DNA from: Amylostereum areolatum
Taxonomy: Eukaryota; Basidiomycota; Agaricomycetes; Russulales; Stereaceae
DNA length: 64,000 nucleotides
Assembly (NCBI GenBank): GCA_012932865.1
Contig: SAXG01000035.1
Span: 124,001-188,000 of the forward strand
Reading direction: 5' to 3'
The notes below the pieces were generated by a model. The model saw nothing but the letters and a program-made list of their open reading frames with translations. It had not been told where the DNA came from and searched no databases. Positions 23,570-35,793 of the stretch are shown piece by piece (position 1 is the stretch's first letter; every line of letters starts with the position of its first letter). A program made the position numbers and the translations under genes.

Positions 23570-24706
23570 ATGCGTCGTAATGGTCACCTGTATACCCTCC
23601 TCCCGAGCTCAAGCGGGCTCCCCCTCCCAAGCTGGAGGGCGCAGGTTCTGAGTTACCTCGTCCGCGTGGTCCTGCCAGTCGCGCTCGCCCTCAACATTCT
23701 CCTCGGGTGGATTATTGTCTTCAGAACACCTCCCCCGCAGAGAGGAGACAACTCTCTCGACAACTACCAGGCCTTGTAAGTCTTCCCGACATCCCGTCAC
23801 TGGTCTGCCGCTGACCACCCCAACAGGAAGCCCGAACTAGTTGTCACCGTCTCACCGTCCGTTGTATCGCCCCCGTCCTCCCGCGCCATCGTCTCGACTC
23901 TGCTTAACGATCAGTACACCATTCCTGTGGCAACACTTGGCCACTCACTCACCACCTCCAATGTCACTTCCCGACGAATCCTCATGTACATCCCCGGCCG
24001 TCTCTCCGAGGAATCCCTCTGCACTGTTCGTTCCGTTGGCTGGGAGCTCCACCCCGTGCTCCCCATCGCGCCTCCTCGCGACGGCGAGGGGATCAACCCC
24101 CGTTTCGTCGATGTATACACGAAACTCAACCTTTGGACGCTGGACGTCATCGGGGTCGAGACCGCCGTCTTCATCGACGGAGATACACTCGTGCGACAGA
24201 GCTTCGAAGAGCTCTTCGAGCTGCCGTTCGTGTTCGGCGCTGTGCCGGATGTGTATGAGCACGAGGGGTTCACGACACAGATCAACTCGGGGGTACTCCT
24301 CGCCCGGCCGTCGAGCGCGACGTTCAACCAGATGATGAGCGTGCTCGAGACCGCGCGATTTCCACCGTCACCCGGAGACCAGGCGTTCCTTGATGCGTTC
24401 TTCTCGGGCGAGGCGCTGAGGCTGCCGTACGTGTACAACGCAAACCTTGCGATCAAGAAACGGAGTCCGGAGCTGTGGAGGCGGATGCAGGACGCGGTCA
24501 AGATCGTTCATTATACGACGCCCGCGCCGTTCGAAAAGGCACCTAGGGAGGGCATCCTCGGGAACGAAGATGTGGAGAAGAGCATAAAGCGGGCGAAGAA
24601 CGGAAGTTGGGGAGAGTATAGAGAAGAGATCGGATGGTGGGAGGAGGCATGGAGGGATATGGAGAGGATGAATCGGGAGAAGCTAAAGGCGTGTAAAGAT
24701 CTGTAA
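23570..24706 (+). CDS. glycosyltransferase family 8 (glycogenin-like), type II membrane protein
   Basis: Two exons (23570-23775 and 23827-24706; 51-bp GT-AG intron) join in frame to 361 aa. The start is the ATG at 23570, with a purine at -3. A hydrophobic segment (about residues 23-45, VLSYLVRVVLPVALALN) forms a signal anchor, so the catalytic domain should face the Golgi lumen. The fold shows the GT8 signature: FIDGDTLV (the D-x-D metal- and nucleotide-sugar-binding site, at about 24172-24195), then INSGVLL and the late IVHYT motif. Such enzymes transfer a sugar from a nucleotide sugar with retention of configuration. The exact donor and acceptor cannot be told from sequence. The gene looks intact. 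Confidence 0.85.
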
Positions 24707-25244
24707 ATTCATCGAGGAGATGATCGCGCCGTCCCGGGTCCTGCAGTGATATTGATATTAGAAGCTAGAAAACGGATCAGGTCGCTTTACTATTCTAGCT
24801 CCGTGTCCAGCACGTTGGATTCGCTCAGGAGACGAAATGTAGTCGGGCTGAAACCCGGATGATTCGCGTACGAAGTATCGTTCGGACGCAGGTGTACACA
24901 GGAAAGAGATGCTGAACACCTGGATTGCACGATAGGTACAGGCGCTGGACGTTCGGATCCTAGAAATGCGGTTGGAGACCATGAGTCAATATAGTACGCA
25001 AAAACCGAGCACTCGATGAGACTGAGTCCGAGCACTCGATTCCGAGTAGTCGGGGCGTCCAGAATACCGGCTGGCGCAGAAGAAACCAAAGAGTGTCGTG
25101 GCGATAATCGACGTCCGAGTCCGCGTCAAATGAAACAAGAGAACAGAGATTCGTCACCGTTTTCGACTTAGTTTATCAGCTTGACGTATCCACGATTTGT
25201 TCATGGAAGGTGGGCCATACGACCGAGGGCGAAGGCATTCTCTG
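24707..25244. other. intergenic between two convergent genes
   Basis: No coding sequence is supported. The stretch lies between the 3' ends of the glycosyltransferase (+) and the metacaspase-like gene (-) and should hold both polyadenylation regions. Confidence 0.5.
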
Positions 25245-26893
25245 TCAATCCCGGAACCACAGGAGACACTTCTTCCTGTCCCCCACCACCGTTGGGATCT
25301 GTATGTTATGCAGCATCGGCCTCACCCCACTCTCAATCAAACTCTTGAAAGTCGTCCGAGGATCCATTCCTAGAGGCGACTCGAGCGCCTGCACGAGCGC
25401 CGACGTGAAAATCCCGCGCTCTTCCGCCGAGACTTCCAACGCCTGTTCGAAGTTCTCGCACGCGGCGATGAGGACGTGCGAGGACATGTCCGCTATCCAC
25501 CCAGGTTGGGACACGGGCCGCGTATATGCAGGTCGCCGACGATCGTTGTCCGCTTCCTGTAGCATGTCGCCCAAACTCGCGGGCAGGAGCGGCCGCAGAC
25601 CGCGTTGGCGCATGTCGACAGGAGCGCGGGTCATACCACCGGCGTGGCAGCAGTCGGCGATGAAAAGGATGTTGTCGCCCTTTGCGTCGCGTATGGCTCC
25701 GAGGATGGTGTTCAGCTCGCGGTCGCTGATGTCTGGGACAACTCCATGGGCGCCGCGTCGACTGCCTCGGTCAGAGGGACAGATCGCCTCGATGACGCCC
25801 GCACCGTCGATGCACGTGAAGTAATCTCTTGCGTCGTATTTCGCGCCGTGTCCTGAGTAGAATATGACCACCACGTCTCCCCGCTGGATGCAGTGGTCAT
25901 CGCGCAGGTTCCACAGCTCGTGCAATATGTTGACGCGGGTGGGAGCGATAATATCGTCGGTAAAGCGATGGAGGAAAGACGGTTCTCCGTTGACGAGGAG
26001 CTTGATGTGGGAGTTGGGGACGGAGAGCTTGGATGTGAGGTAGGTCTGGAAGCGTTTGGCGTCAGCCGCGCTTCCCTTGAGATTGTACAGTCCGGCGTCG
26101 GGCGATGAGTACTTGTTGATACCGATGAGGACCGCCCAGATGCGATTGCCGAGCTTGGCTTGCGACGAATAATTCTGAAAACCCCTCGTTAACAAACCAA
26201 TGAGCACGTGGGGGGAAACAGCGGTACCTGGGACGAAACGGTTTGTTTCGTATGGACCTTGTTGTATTTCACAAGTGCAGGTCCCAATGTCAAGAGGATA
26301 TCGCGCAAGAGGCGGGATTTATCCTCCCGAAGGTAATGCAAGGTGTCAAGGTTTTGAAGATGGCTGAAAGGGAGCCCAATGGGCGATGGGTCCGCGCGGG
26401 CTCTGGACTGATACAACTTGAACAGGTCTCCTGAGTCAACGGGGCCGAGCATTCCCAAGTCAGCCCAAAGAGCACGCTCCAACTCTTCGAGAGGATGAAT
26501 CCTTTTGTCCAGGTCTTTCACCTGTCGAATGAGAGGCGCCTTCGTACGCCGATCTTGCTCAGGCAGTTTTTGGGCAAGTTCGACCCAATTGTCCATGTAG
26601 TTAGCACCGAATGATGCTGCTAACTTTACGACCACCGATGAGAAAATGCTGGACATAAAGGAAGTAGGACGTACTAGCGAATCAGTTTGGACGGCACTGT
26701 CTCCGGATGGCACGATTGCGACTCCCGGAGGGGCGAAATGATGTGTTGGTGCGGCCAAGAGGGGGTGAGGCTGAGTGGATGGTGCATTATAGGTAGAAGC
26801 CTCCGTGTGGGTTGAATGGCGATTGCGCCGAGTACATACCCTGGCTGGAATGCAACGCACGGATGAGCTGGACTGTTCCCCTCCGAAGATCAT
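25245..26893 (-). CDS. metacaspase-like protease A (peptidase C14 fold), catalytic dyad present
   Basis: The catalytic exon (25245-26174, 310 codons) joins in frame to an upstream exon (from 26228) through a 53-bp GT-AG intron (26175-26227). It has the caspase/metacaspase hallmarks: IWAVLIGI at the start of the fold, the catalytic His in FYSGHG (codon 25848-25850) and the catalytic Cys in DCCHAGG (codon 25647-25649), with DISDREL between. Metacaspases cleave after Arg or Lys and act in stress and death signalling. The upstream exon encodes a helical, charged module with a Y-x-x-N-W motif (YMDNW) that aligns with the YW-x-x-W motif of the three neighbouring paralogues. The 5' end is unsure: 26893 is the first in-frame Met, but another exon may lie up to about 27.1 kb. 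It is divergent from copy B. Confidence 0.8.
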
Positions 26894-28341
26894 GTGCGAC
26901 GCTTACCGCCTGATTGTGCGTGGGAAAGTGTCCTGAACGATCTGTTCCCTGAGCGAAGGGTGGCGATGGGCTCGTTTGGTGGCGATTATGTGGTTGAGAG
27001 GGAAATTGAGCACGAGCGACGGTGTCAGGATATGTTCGCGTGTCAATCTGGGATGCCTTGATGTTAGTAAAGCACCTAAAGAGACGTGTGCAGATCACAT
27101 ACCACTCCATATTCAAATGCCCACCCCGCAGGTAACGTAGAGTTGTCATTCGAGCGTGACGCCATATTGCTCTCAAGGCTGGGAGGATTCGTCGTCTCGG
27201 CTCAGTTGATCTTGGAGGAGTAGGATGGTCCTTCAAAGCGGCGGGGTCCAAAGATCGGAAGGAGAAAATCAGCTGAGGCGAAAGGGGGTGTAAAGTCGAG
27301 GTGATAAGGGGGTAGCGGGACGGTGGTAGCGGAATATACCAGCGCCTCGCCGTGGTGGGGTTTTGACTCGTCTGGCATTCAAAGCTATAGGTTGGATCAA
27401 TAGATATTGGGCGCTCAAAAAGCAAAGAGCGCACCTTTTTGGAACAGCTGTTGGGAGGCGCCCCAAAAGTGTATGCGGGGCGGTGAAGGCATCATATGGT
27501 TCGTCACAGATCAATGCACAGCGACTGAAGGGCCATGGAGAGCGGAATGTTGGCGGAACAGCCAACTCAGCACGACTATCTTCCTGATTCTTCTGTTTGG
27601 ATCCATAACTCTTGTTTTTCTTGGAAAGGGGGATCGTGTGCGCTTCGGGGAGTTGATCCTGCTATCCAGCGCACCCGCCTTGTATGCCTTGGTCTGAACA
27701 TGGTATCTATGCGTCGACAGCTGTCGACAGCCTGAGCCTCAAGTTCTCAGGAAGTTCGTCAGTGCCTTTTCGAATCAAAGCAGTGAAGTTTGGGGGCGGA
27801 AGATCCTTCCCGAGGAAAAACGTCACTTTATATGGGACTGTGCACTGCATTCTTGGGGTCGTCGGAAAGACAGGGCGCTGAAAGTTGACCTAATAAACGA
27901 AAGTTGGCATAGTTCTAGTAAGTGTAAGTAACTGGCGTCGAGTCGCTGCCGATCCTTGCCGATCGGAGTCTCGTACTTACATAATTGCAACGCCGACGAT
28001 GATTGGTTAGGAAATTTACGTAATCACAGTCACAGCACAGCGGGCCAGATGACGGTTCGCATGCTTCACTGTCCGAACTCGCCTTATTCCGAGTCCTTTG
28101 CACCAGCTTGCACCCGCCTTCACTTCTCACTTGAACCTCGAGCCTCGAATGTCGTTCTGATCTGACTGTGAGAACTGAAGGCCAGGATGCTCAGTACGGA
28201 GGAACGTCGTCAGTTGCACTCAAACTGTTCCCGCGAGAACATGGCGAGTGACTTTTCTTATCTCTGTCTTCCGTCTCTAAGCCCATCAACTCGTCTCTAG
28301 ACTGTATCGCGTCATCCAAGTCCATCTATTGATGGGAATGC
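26894..28341. other. intergenic between divergent metacaspase-like genes A and B
   Basis: It may contain unresolved 5' exons of gene A on the minus strand (open frame to about 27,120 with a GTATGT donor-like site). Otherwise no gene is supported. Promoters of both genes should lie here. Confidence 0.4.
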
Positions 28342-29835
28342 ATGCGCCTTCGACCTCGACCTCCCGTCGCACCCACCAACACTGCTTTCGACGGCGATAC
28401 AGGACACCGCAAAATGACGCCACTAGTGAGTCTTGCCTCGCATTCACTCGTCTACTCGCGAACCAGCACTCACCCGGGTCAGGATTCTTCCATTAAGACC
28501 TGCGATGCAGAAGATCTACCGCTCTGGTATTGGACAGGTTGGCGCGAGCTGCTGTGTCAAGATGAGCAATGGCGAACCACCCTTGCCGCGGAAATCATGG
28601 ACGTTGAAACGAAGGTGGCCCAGCTAGAGTCAGAGGAGAGGGGAAGGTCAATGCGAGTATCGCACGGGTGCGATTCGCCCCACGATTGTAGTCAGCTCCC
28701 ACCAGATCGCCAGCAAGGGATCCGCGACGCATGTTCGACGGCCACCAACTCCCGCGAGAAACTTCGTTCGATTCATGCAGACCAAACACCATCTTCTTCA
28801 AGAGCTTCTCCCCCGGCTTTCCGTCAATCTTTCATCTTCTCTTTCCGAGACCATCCCAGCAATATCGGTGTGTTTTTGCCTTCGTGAACGCGGCCCTTGT
28901 TCATCCTGAAATCATCCTAGGAACGCTCTTCCGAAGAGCACTTTTGGGCGGTCGTCGTCGGCGTCAACCAGTACCCCGAACCAACAATAAACCTCGAGGG
29001 CTGCGTTCCGGATGCGTGCCTCATCCATGAATATCTGGTGTCCGACCTCTTCGTCCCTGTCTCCCATATCAAGCTTCTCACCTCCAATGACCACCAAGGC
29101 GTCTCAACGGACGGACAACCCACTCGCGCAAACATTCTCAACGCGCTTTATTCCCATCTCCGCGACAACGACAACGTTCAATACGGCGACAAAATCTTGT
29201 TTTACTTCTCTGGCCGCGGCTCAAGCTACGACCCGTCGGAGTACTTCATAGCGAATGTCGCTGACAAGATGGGCCCAGTTGAGGCGCTCTGCCCCTGCTG
29301 ATCGAGGTGCGCATCTTGACATCAGCGACCGCGAGCTGAACGTTATTTTGGCCGAGATACGCGACGTGAAAGGGCCCAACATTACGGTCATCCTTGACTG
29401 TTGCTTTTCGGGGGCGGTCGCGCTTCCGACCGGCGCCGTTGCGCGTTATGCTCACCCGCTTCCACAAAGTCTGGAGCCGATGCTCCGTGCGGTAGACGAA
29501 GACACGCGGCGACATCCATCACATTCGTCTGTGCTTGCAGAATCGTGGACGGAGGATATGTCGTCCCATGTTGTCCTTAGCTATACATCCGAGCTACGAG
29601 CTCCAGTGCAACCTCCAGGCTATTAACCACGGGGCGTTCACTCTGGCGTTGGTAGCCTGCACTGAGGTCTTCCTGACTCGAGGACAACGTACAGGTCACT
29701 TGCGTTCAATGGGCTGGGGAGCCTGCAAGAGCAGACCCCGGTGGTGGCGGGAAGCAGATGTCAAGTCCTAGGACTATGGTTCCGTGACAGCAGCCCGCGC
29801 AAGCCACCAGAGGAATCATACAGAGCACGCGGAGC
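28342..29835 (+). pseudogene. metacaspase-like gene B, degenerate, catalytic His replaced by Arg
   Basis: The N-terminal exon from 28342 carries the family motif LWYWTGW followed by a charged helical region. The caspase exon starts at about 28921 after a GTGTGT...TAG intron; its phase does not match the upstream frame. The fold is recognisable (FWAVVVGVNQY, then YLVSDLF), but the catalytic position reads FYFSGRG (Arg codon 29215-29217) where active family members have SGHG. After EALCP an extra C in the run near 29292-29295 shifts the frame; the next frame (29306-29626) has DISDREL and the catalytic-Cys region DCCFSG. Past MSSHVV the alignment with copy D is lost. Inactive by two criteria, though the single-base break could be an assembly error. 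Confidence 0.75.
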
Positions 29836-30179
29836 GAAGTAAGGTGCACCGAAGTCCTGCTTTTCCTATCGTTCAAAAGTAATGGCCACTGGTACTGCGC
29901 ATGCCTGTACATATCCACATTGTAATACATGTTTTCGTATGAAGCCTTGGAGCCGTGTGTTCTATCCTTTTACGTTCATTCATTGTTTCCCCTTATTGCC
30001 CCATTCCTTCGTCTACCATCTGACGACCAGGCTTGCCCGCGACAACTCGTCGCCGTTTGCACGGTAGCAGAGGATGCCAAAGGTCGAGATATAGGTGCGG
30101 AGGTGTTTACTCGCGTTCGGATCTACGTCTAACCTTGATCACCTTCCCTCTGTTGCCAGATGAGTCTCTACAACGAAGC
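29836..30179. other. 3' flank of metacaspase B, related to the flank of D
   Basis: No gene is present. About 29,960-30,120 shows patchy similarity to 38,330-38,460 (the flank of copy D), including TCGTCTACCA/TTGTCTACAA and GAGGTGTTTACT/GTGCGCGTTTACT. Confidence 0.35.
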
Positions 30180-30617
30180 ACTTGTCAATGAGGGCTCAGT
30201 CACCTGTCGCCACGCGGCGGTAAGGAGCCTGACGCATTCATCGAAAGGGCACGCGCCTGCACTCCATACGCACGATGGGGCTTCCGCGATGTACACGAGG
30301 CATGATCGTACTCTGCGGATTCTTCTCCGCTGGTACGGTCATCAGCATACCGGTATACAACACGCATCGTGATCTATGCGTCTGAGCCGAGGATATCGAT
30401 GTATTCTTGCGGGCGTGGTGACTGGAGAACAACGGGACCTTCCCAGGGCATTTTATCCGTTCTCGTATTATCCCAGGTACGTTTTTCTCTGAGGTTGGAG
30501 GAGCTTGATCTCATCAGTTCGTCTTTCCGATTTACGTTCTATAGGACATGCATCGGAAGGAGCCTGGTGATGATGTATATGCTCATCTTCTTCGCGTCCC
30601 TACTCCGGCGGCGCTGA
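30180..30617 (+). pseudogene. relic of a CYP53-like P450 (C-terminal half)
   Basis: Over several frames the DNA still reads as the end of a P450: GMIVLCGFFSAGTVISIPVY (compare GMVVLG-FFPEGTVLSVPSY in the intact copies), then AEDIDVF and, after a probable intron near 30,477-30,543, TCIGRSLVMMYMLIFFASLL, the heme-cysteine exon. It has many stops and frame changes and no N-terminal half. It is an old decayed copy. Confidence 0.7.
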
Positions 30618-30980
30618 CGTCGTGGTGGAGAAAGCCGGTGCCAAATCCAACTTTCGTACGCTGCTTTTGTTTTGGGATTAGCTTGTTGGACTTAAGCACT
30701 TGATGTCGATATAGCTTGGCTTTGTCAAGACTGTTCCCCACCACAACCCACGATCAAGAGGCGAGAACTTACAGAACACGGCGGGTATGACTTGAGGCCT
30801 GTGCTACACTGTCTTTCTGCAACTCGATCATAGCGTTTACACGGATCTTATGCTATGGGCTCCTTCTTGAAGGGTACCCGCGACCGTCGGAGACCTATCT
30901 CGGACATGGAGACCTAGGGATCGAGGCAACCGATTTCCCCTAGTATTCGATCAGAAGGGGAAATGGCGCATTCTCTGGTG
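30618..30980. other. intergenic, no gene seen
   Basis: No coding or structural feature is supported between the P450 relic and the start of the inverted repeat arm. Confidence 0.4.
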
Positions 30981-31625
30981 GAGAAGGGTGGGTGGTAGGC
31001 TATTAACCGGTATGTCATTCCTGTATACTCTCGGATTCTACTGACATCACGCTCTGGTACCGCTCACAGAACCTTCGTCCTCGTCCCACGACAAGCAAAT
31101 CATATCCCAGAAGGCCGACCAACATCATCTTCTGACACTCTAACGGCGAGCTGTCGCTTCGGAGGCTGGCTGTACCAGTTTTACTATCCGAATGTGAGTG
31201 TGTTAAAGGACTGGACAGTTTCACTATGGAGTTGATGGTGCTTTGACATATGTCAGCAATTTTGACCTCTCGCACCTAGGATTGAGTACATTGAGCCCGC
31301 AGGCCCCGGTGGGCGCTGGCGAGCGGTCGGAAAGACTGGTGAATCCGGTATTTTCAACATCAGGAGCAAACTTCGATCCACTGGTCGTCTTCTTTCCCCA
31401 AAGTAAGCCCTCATTAGAGAGTCATAATTTCCGCCGTTTGGATCAACGTTGATCTCATGGCCTTGACCAGGTTCATCATCTGAACGACTCTCGTGACGAC
31501 CTGTTCTCCTCCCTTCCCATGAACATCCTTCTGGTAAAGAGGCCGATATGCGTCATCCACACACTTGTACGCCGTTTCTCGTCATACTCCGAACGGACCG
31601 ATCCGACACTATCGATTAGGTTTCG

Positions 31626-31632
31626 TATAAAA
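31626..31632 (+). promoter_or_regulatory. TATA box upstream of P450 pseudogene 1
   Basis: TATAAAA ends 54 bp before the ATG at 31686. The same box at the same distance precedes P450 pseudogene 4. Confidence 0.55.
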
Positions 31633-31685
31633 TGGCGTTCATAACCCGTCGACCCTCCAACGTCGACGTCCACCTTACTTCGACC

Positions 31686-33511
31686 ATGTACTTAAACGAA
31701 GGACGCTTTCACTCGGCTGCATTTCGATAACCTCGCCTACTTAGAAGCTGCCATCCTCGTCGTCGCCGTTGTGATCTATGTGGCTCCTTGGGCTCTCGAT
31801 TCTCATGGTATGCGCATACCCAGGACCCTGGTTGGCCAAATTCTCAGACCTTTGGTTGGCTTGGACCACCTTTCCAAGGCCGCCGCTCCGAGGTCGTCCA
31901 TGACCTTCACAAGAAATATAGTTCGTTTGACCTGTCAACGTCTCCCAATCCATCTAACCCATGATGCAGGACCAATCGTGCGCCTTGCGCCGAACCATGT
32001 GTCCATCTCGGATCCCGCTGCTGCTCGAAGTCGTCTATGCGCACGGCAACCGGGCGACCAAGACGGACTTCTACGACGCCTTCGTCACTGTCAGTACCGG
32101 GGCTATTCACCTGTGCGCGACCGTGCTGCCCACGCCCGCAAACGCAAGATCGTCTCGCACGTCTTCGCGCCGAAGACCGTGCTCGAATTTGAGCCGCATG
32201 TGAACGCGCACCTTACAATTCTCATCCAGCAGTGGGATCGGATGTGCGAAGCGGGCGCAAAAGGGAAGGAGGGCCTGCGAAGGAGGGGGGGTGGAGTGGT
32301 CGCGAAGGGCGAATTTGGTTCGACTGCACAGCTTGTAGGATACCGTTTTATCCTTCTATGTGCGTTACGAGGGTCTCATAGACGTGTTTAGGGTACGGTT
32401 TTCTTGCATTCGACATCATCGGTGCGTCGTTCTTTGCCCCATACTTCTAGGCTCTAACGTTGTCCAATCAGGTGCAATCTTGCATTTGGCTCGTCTTTCG
32501 GGATGCTGGTCACGGCCAAGGATTCGATCCCCATCGCCACCTCCTACGAAACCGTCATGTGCAAACGTTCAAGGAGAAGCAGTGGCAAGTTGTGTCCCGA
32601 AGATCAACAAGGGAGGAAAAGCGCTGCAAAGCTTCGCGGGCATCGCTGTCGCGGCCGTGGCCAAGCGACTGTCTTCACCGACATACCGTGCCGACTTCTT
32701 GACGAAGCTGCTAGAGGCGAAGGACGATTCGGGAGCACCACTTGGTCCGGAGGAACTTTACGGGGGAAGCGTTAACGCTCCTCGCGGCCGCTGACTGTTT
32801 ATCTATGTTTTATAGCACCTTTATCGCCATTACTCACTACCTGACCTCCAACCCCCGCTGCCAGATGATCCTCCCGAAAGAGCTCGACGAGGCACTGGCC
32901 AGCGAGGACACACTCATCTATCCACATGCTGCGGTGAAGGGCCTGCGCTACCTCGACGCCGCTTGTCAATGAGAGCATGCGTATACACTCCCTCGTGGGC
33001 ATGGGACTTCCGCGCGAAGTTCCCGATGGAGGCATGGTTGTCTTAGGGAATTTTTGCCCTGCGGGCAGCGTACTCAGTGTACCATACTCTGTGCACCGCG
33101 ATGCGAGCGTATGGGGCGAAGACGTGAATGTATTCCGACCGGAACGGTGGCTGGAAGGCAACAGCGCACGCGCGAAGGCATTTTACCCATTCTCGTTTGG
33201 ACCAAGGTGCGTTCGGGCTAGGGTCAGTGGAGAAGCGTGTTCTTATGATCATTCTTTTCATTTCTTGCTTATAGGGTGTGTATTGGGAGGAGCTTGGTGA
33301 CGATGGAGATGCCCATTTTCATCATCGCGTCGCTGTTCCGCCGGTATGAATTTATGCTGGAGAAACTCAATGCGAAGGTGAGCCGAGGTTTGCTGTACAG
33401 GTTCTCTTGATAGAACTAAACTCATGTATCACCTTTCAGCTCAATGTAGTCGAAGGTGTTAATCGCGAGGTAGTCGAGTGCCGCGTGGGGACCAGGAGGC
33501 GAGACTTTTAA
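31686..33511 (+). pseudogene. CYP53-like cytochrome P450 pseudogene 1
   Basis: All parts of the seven-exon P450 layout are detectable: the N-terminal anchor exon from MYLNE, the HGNRATKTDFYDAF exon, AKDDSGAPLGPEEL, NESMR within the ExxR region, PERW, and the last exon ending in RRRDF at 33511. It is broken by a one-base insertion in codon 6 (GAAGGACGC, versus GAAGACGC in copy 4), further shifts in the first exon, loss of about 100 bp after the CKRSRRS region, an extra T in CTTTACG, and a 7-G run shared with copy 4. It is a duplicate of copy 4 in inverted orientation. Confidence 0.85.
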
Positions 33512-33889
33512 TCCCTCTAGATCAGTGGCAGAAGGACCACTGTTGTACTTTTTTTATTCACTTCTGTTGCTTTCATTCTCTCTGTTCTTCGGACATGGGA
33601 TTTGCGGTCAATTGGCTGGAGCATACGAGAGCAGACGTCGGACTCCAGTGACTAGACAAGTAGCTCGCAGGCAGACAAACCTAGACTGCATGCCATATTA
33701 CAGTCACAGCGCACGCTCCCAATCCTGTTTTTATAACACGGCGTATGTATACACGTTGCACCTTCGCTTTCACAACTTCATTGTTTTATATTGGCCACAT
33801 ACTTATACATATACTATGTTACAACCTTATGGTACTCAGAGTAGCGCAGTCACCGTGAACATGTCGTCCGCGAAGGCCAGAAGATAGCC
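33512..33889. other. intergenic between P450 pseudogene 1 and metacaspase C
   Basis: No gene is supported. It is the convergent 3' region of two transcription units. Confidence 0.45.
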
Positions 33890-35793
33890 TCAATCAACCC
33901 TCAAGCCTGGATGATCGAGAAAGTTATACCTTGGACTCGACGCTGGTGATCCTCGTGGAGTCACAGTGTACATCATTGAATGAATCCCATCCTGGAACCA
34001 CAGTCTCGCCTTTCTCCTGCTCCCCGCTACAATCGGCGTTTGCCTTTGCAGCTGTCCAATACCGTTACTGATCAGTGCTTGGTAGGTCGTGTTCGGGTCC
34101 TTTCCAGCCGGCGATCTGAGAGCAGCCACCAACGCAGCGGTAAACACCCCGTGCGCCTTGGATCGGTTCGGGACGTGCGTCTCGAAAGCAAGTTCGTAGT
34201 CCTGGCACGCGGCAAGCGCAATATGGCTCGACATGTCTTCCCTCCATCCGTCCAAAAGCACTGAAGGACGTGAGGGGTTGCGACGCGGATCTTCATCGGC
34301 CGCACGAAGCATCATCATCAGGCTGTGGGGAAGCGGTGGGGCATAGCGCGCGGCGTGGATAGAAGGACTAATGGCGCGGGTGGCACCACCTGAATGACAA
34401 CAGTCAAGAATGACGGTGATGTTTGGTCCCTTGAGACTACTGATTTCGGAGAAGATAGTGTTGAGCTCCCGGTCGCTGATGTCGAGGACTCCGTGTTGTC
34501 CGTGGGTGGAGGTACCGCGATCTGCAGGGCATATTGCTTCGATGGAACCAACGCTGCCCGCTTCTGAAGTGAAGCATTCGGACGCACGATAGCTTGAGCC
34601 ATGTCCGGAAAAGTAAAAGATCATGTTGTCGCCATATTGGATTTCGGGGTTGTCGCGGAAATGAGAATACAACGCATCGAGTATGTTCACGCGCGTGGGA
34701 AGACCGTCGGTTTCAACACAGTACTCGTGAACGAACTCTGTGAGAAACTTGACGTGCGAACGGGGAACCGAGAGATCTGAAACCAGGTATTCGCGCATAA
34801 GGTGTGCGTCGGGAACGCAGCCCTCGAGGTTCATCTGGTGGGAGTAGTAGTGGTTGACACCGATAACGACAGCCCAGAACTGGCTTCCCGAAGATGAGCC
34901 CTAGAACAATCCACTATAAGTGAAACTGTGCGACGACATATTCGAAGAAAGAACGTACCAATACATTTGGTTGTGCGGGGAGAGGATACGGAACGGGGCC
35001 AACGCGAGGCCGAGCTCTCGTCAGTAACTCCTGAAGAAGGCCGAATTTGGCCTGTCGGAGCTCATGGAGCTCGCTGAGCGATGCCAAGCGGGTTTTCTCC
35101 AGTTCGACGGTCGTCGAGGGTGAAGTGCGCACTCGATGCTGACATTCTTTGAGAAGGTGATCATGGTCAAGCGGACCCGTCAATCCATATGCCGTCCAGA
35201 TTGTTTCTTCGTCCATCTCCAGCGGAGCCATCTTGTGCTCGACTTTATCAATCTCGCAGGCAATAGTCATTCTGTCTTGAGTTTCGCGTCGTAGCATCTT
35301 GCGCCAGTCGGTCCAATACCATAGCGGGGATGCGGAGGTGTCCCATGGCGCAGACCCCTGCATGTCTTTTGGAGTCAATAGCATTTCGAGTATCGTCGCA
35401 AGGAACACACTCGCCGTTGAGATAGCGCTATCGTCGTAGCTGTTTTCTCCGTGATCATTTGTAGCTGTCGCATGCCAAGGTGCGAAAGGCCTCGCATTCC
35501 ACAGTTCAGTATCAACCGAGCGAGTCCGCGAGTAGCCAGTGGGTTGGGGTACCGGAAGATTGAACCCCCCAGAATGAGGCTAAATGCCAGGGTATTGAGA
35601 AGAGGGTCAAATAAACGTTCCAAGTACGCACCAGCGTTTCGTAGAATGGGCGGGCGATCGGCCACGGGCCAACAGACTCGGAGCGTCTGGATTCATCAGT
35701 TTGCGGCTGTGGGAATTGAGCGTAGGAACCGCGAGGCCAGGGATCCATGGATAGTACGTCGAGGTGAGCAGAAGAGGGAGGGATGTCCTTCAT
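33890..35793 (-). CDS. metacaspase-like protease C, catalytic dyad present
   Basis: The proposed exons are 35628-35793 (starting MKDIPPSSAHLDVL), 34959-35464 and 33890-34900; the joined length is a multiple of three, giving 560 aa. The last intron (34901-34958) is firm; the first (163 bp, donor GTACTT) is tentative. The N-terminal module has PLWYWTDW followed by charged, probably coiled-coil helices. The C14 domain begins FWAVVIGVNHYY, has the catalytic His in FYFSGHG (codon 34601-34603) and the catalytic Cys in DCCHSGG (34397-34399). It is about 27 residues longer at the C-terminus than A or D. It should be an active cysteine protease of the metacaspase type in the cytosol; substrates are unknown. 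Its 5' end faces copy D. Confidence 0.8.

Larger units (their letters stand above)
30981..33511 (+). repeat. left arm of a 2.5-kb inverted repeat (second arm 61389-64000)
   Basis: From GAGAAGG at 30981 through the end of the P450 pseudogene, this region matches the reverse complement of 64000 down to about 61,389, with scattered substitutions and indels. Both arms carry the same 5' flank, the same short open frame (31243-31452 here) and a P450 pseudogene. The right arm runs into the window end, so the repeat may continue. Confidence 0.85.
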
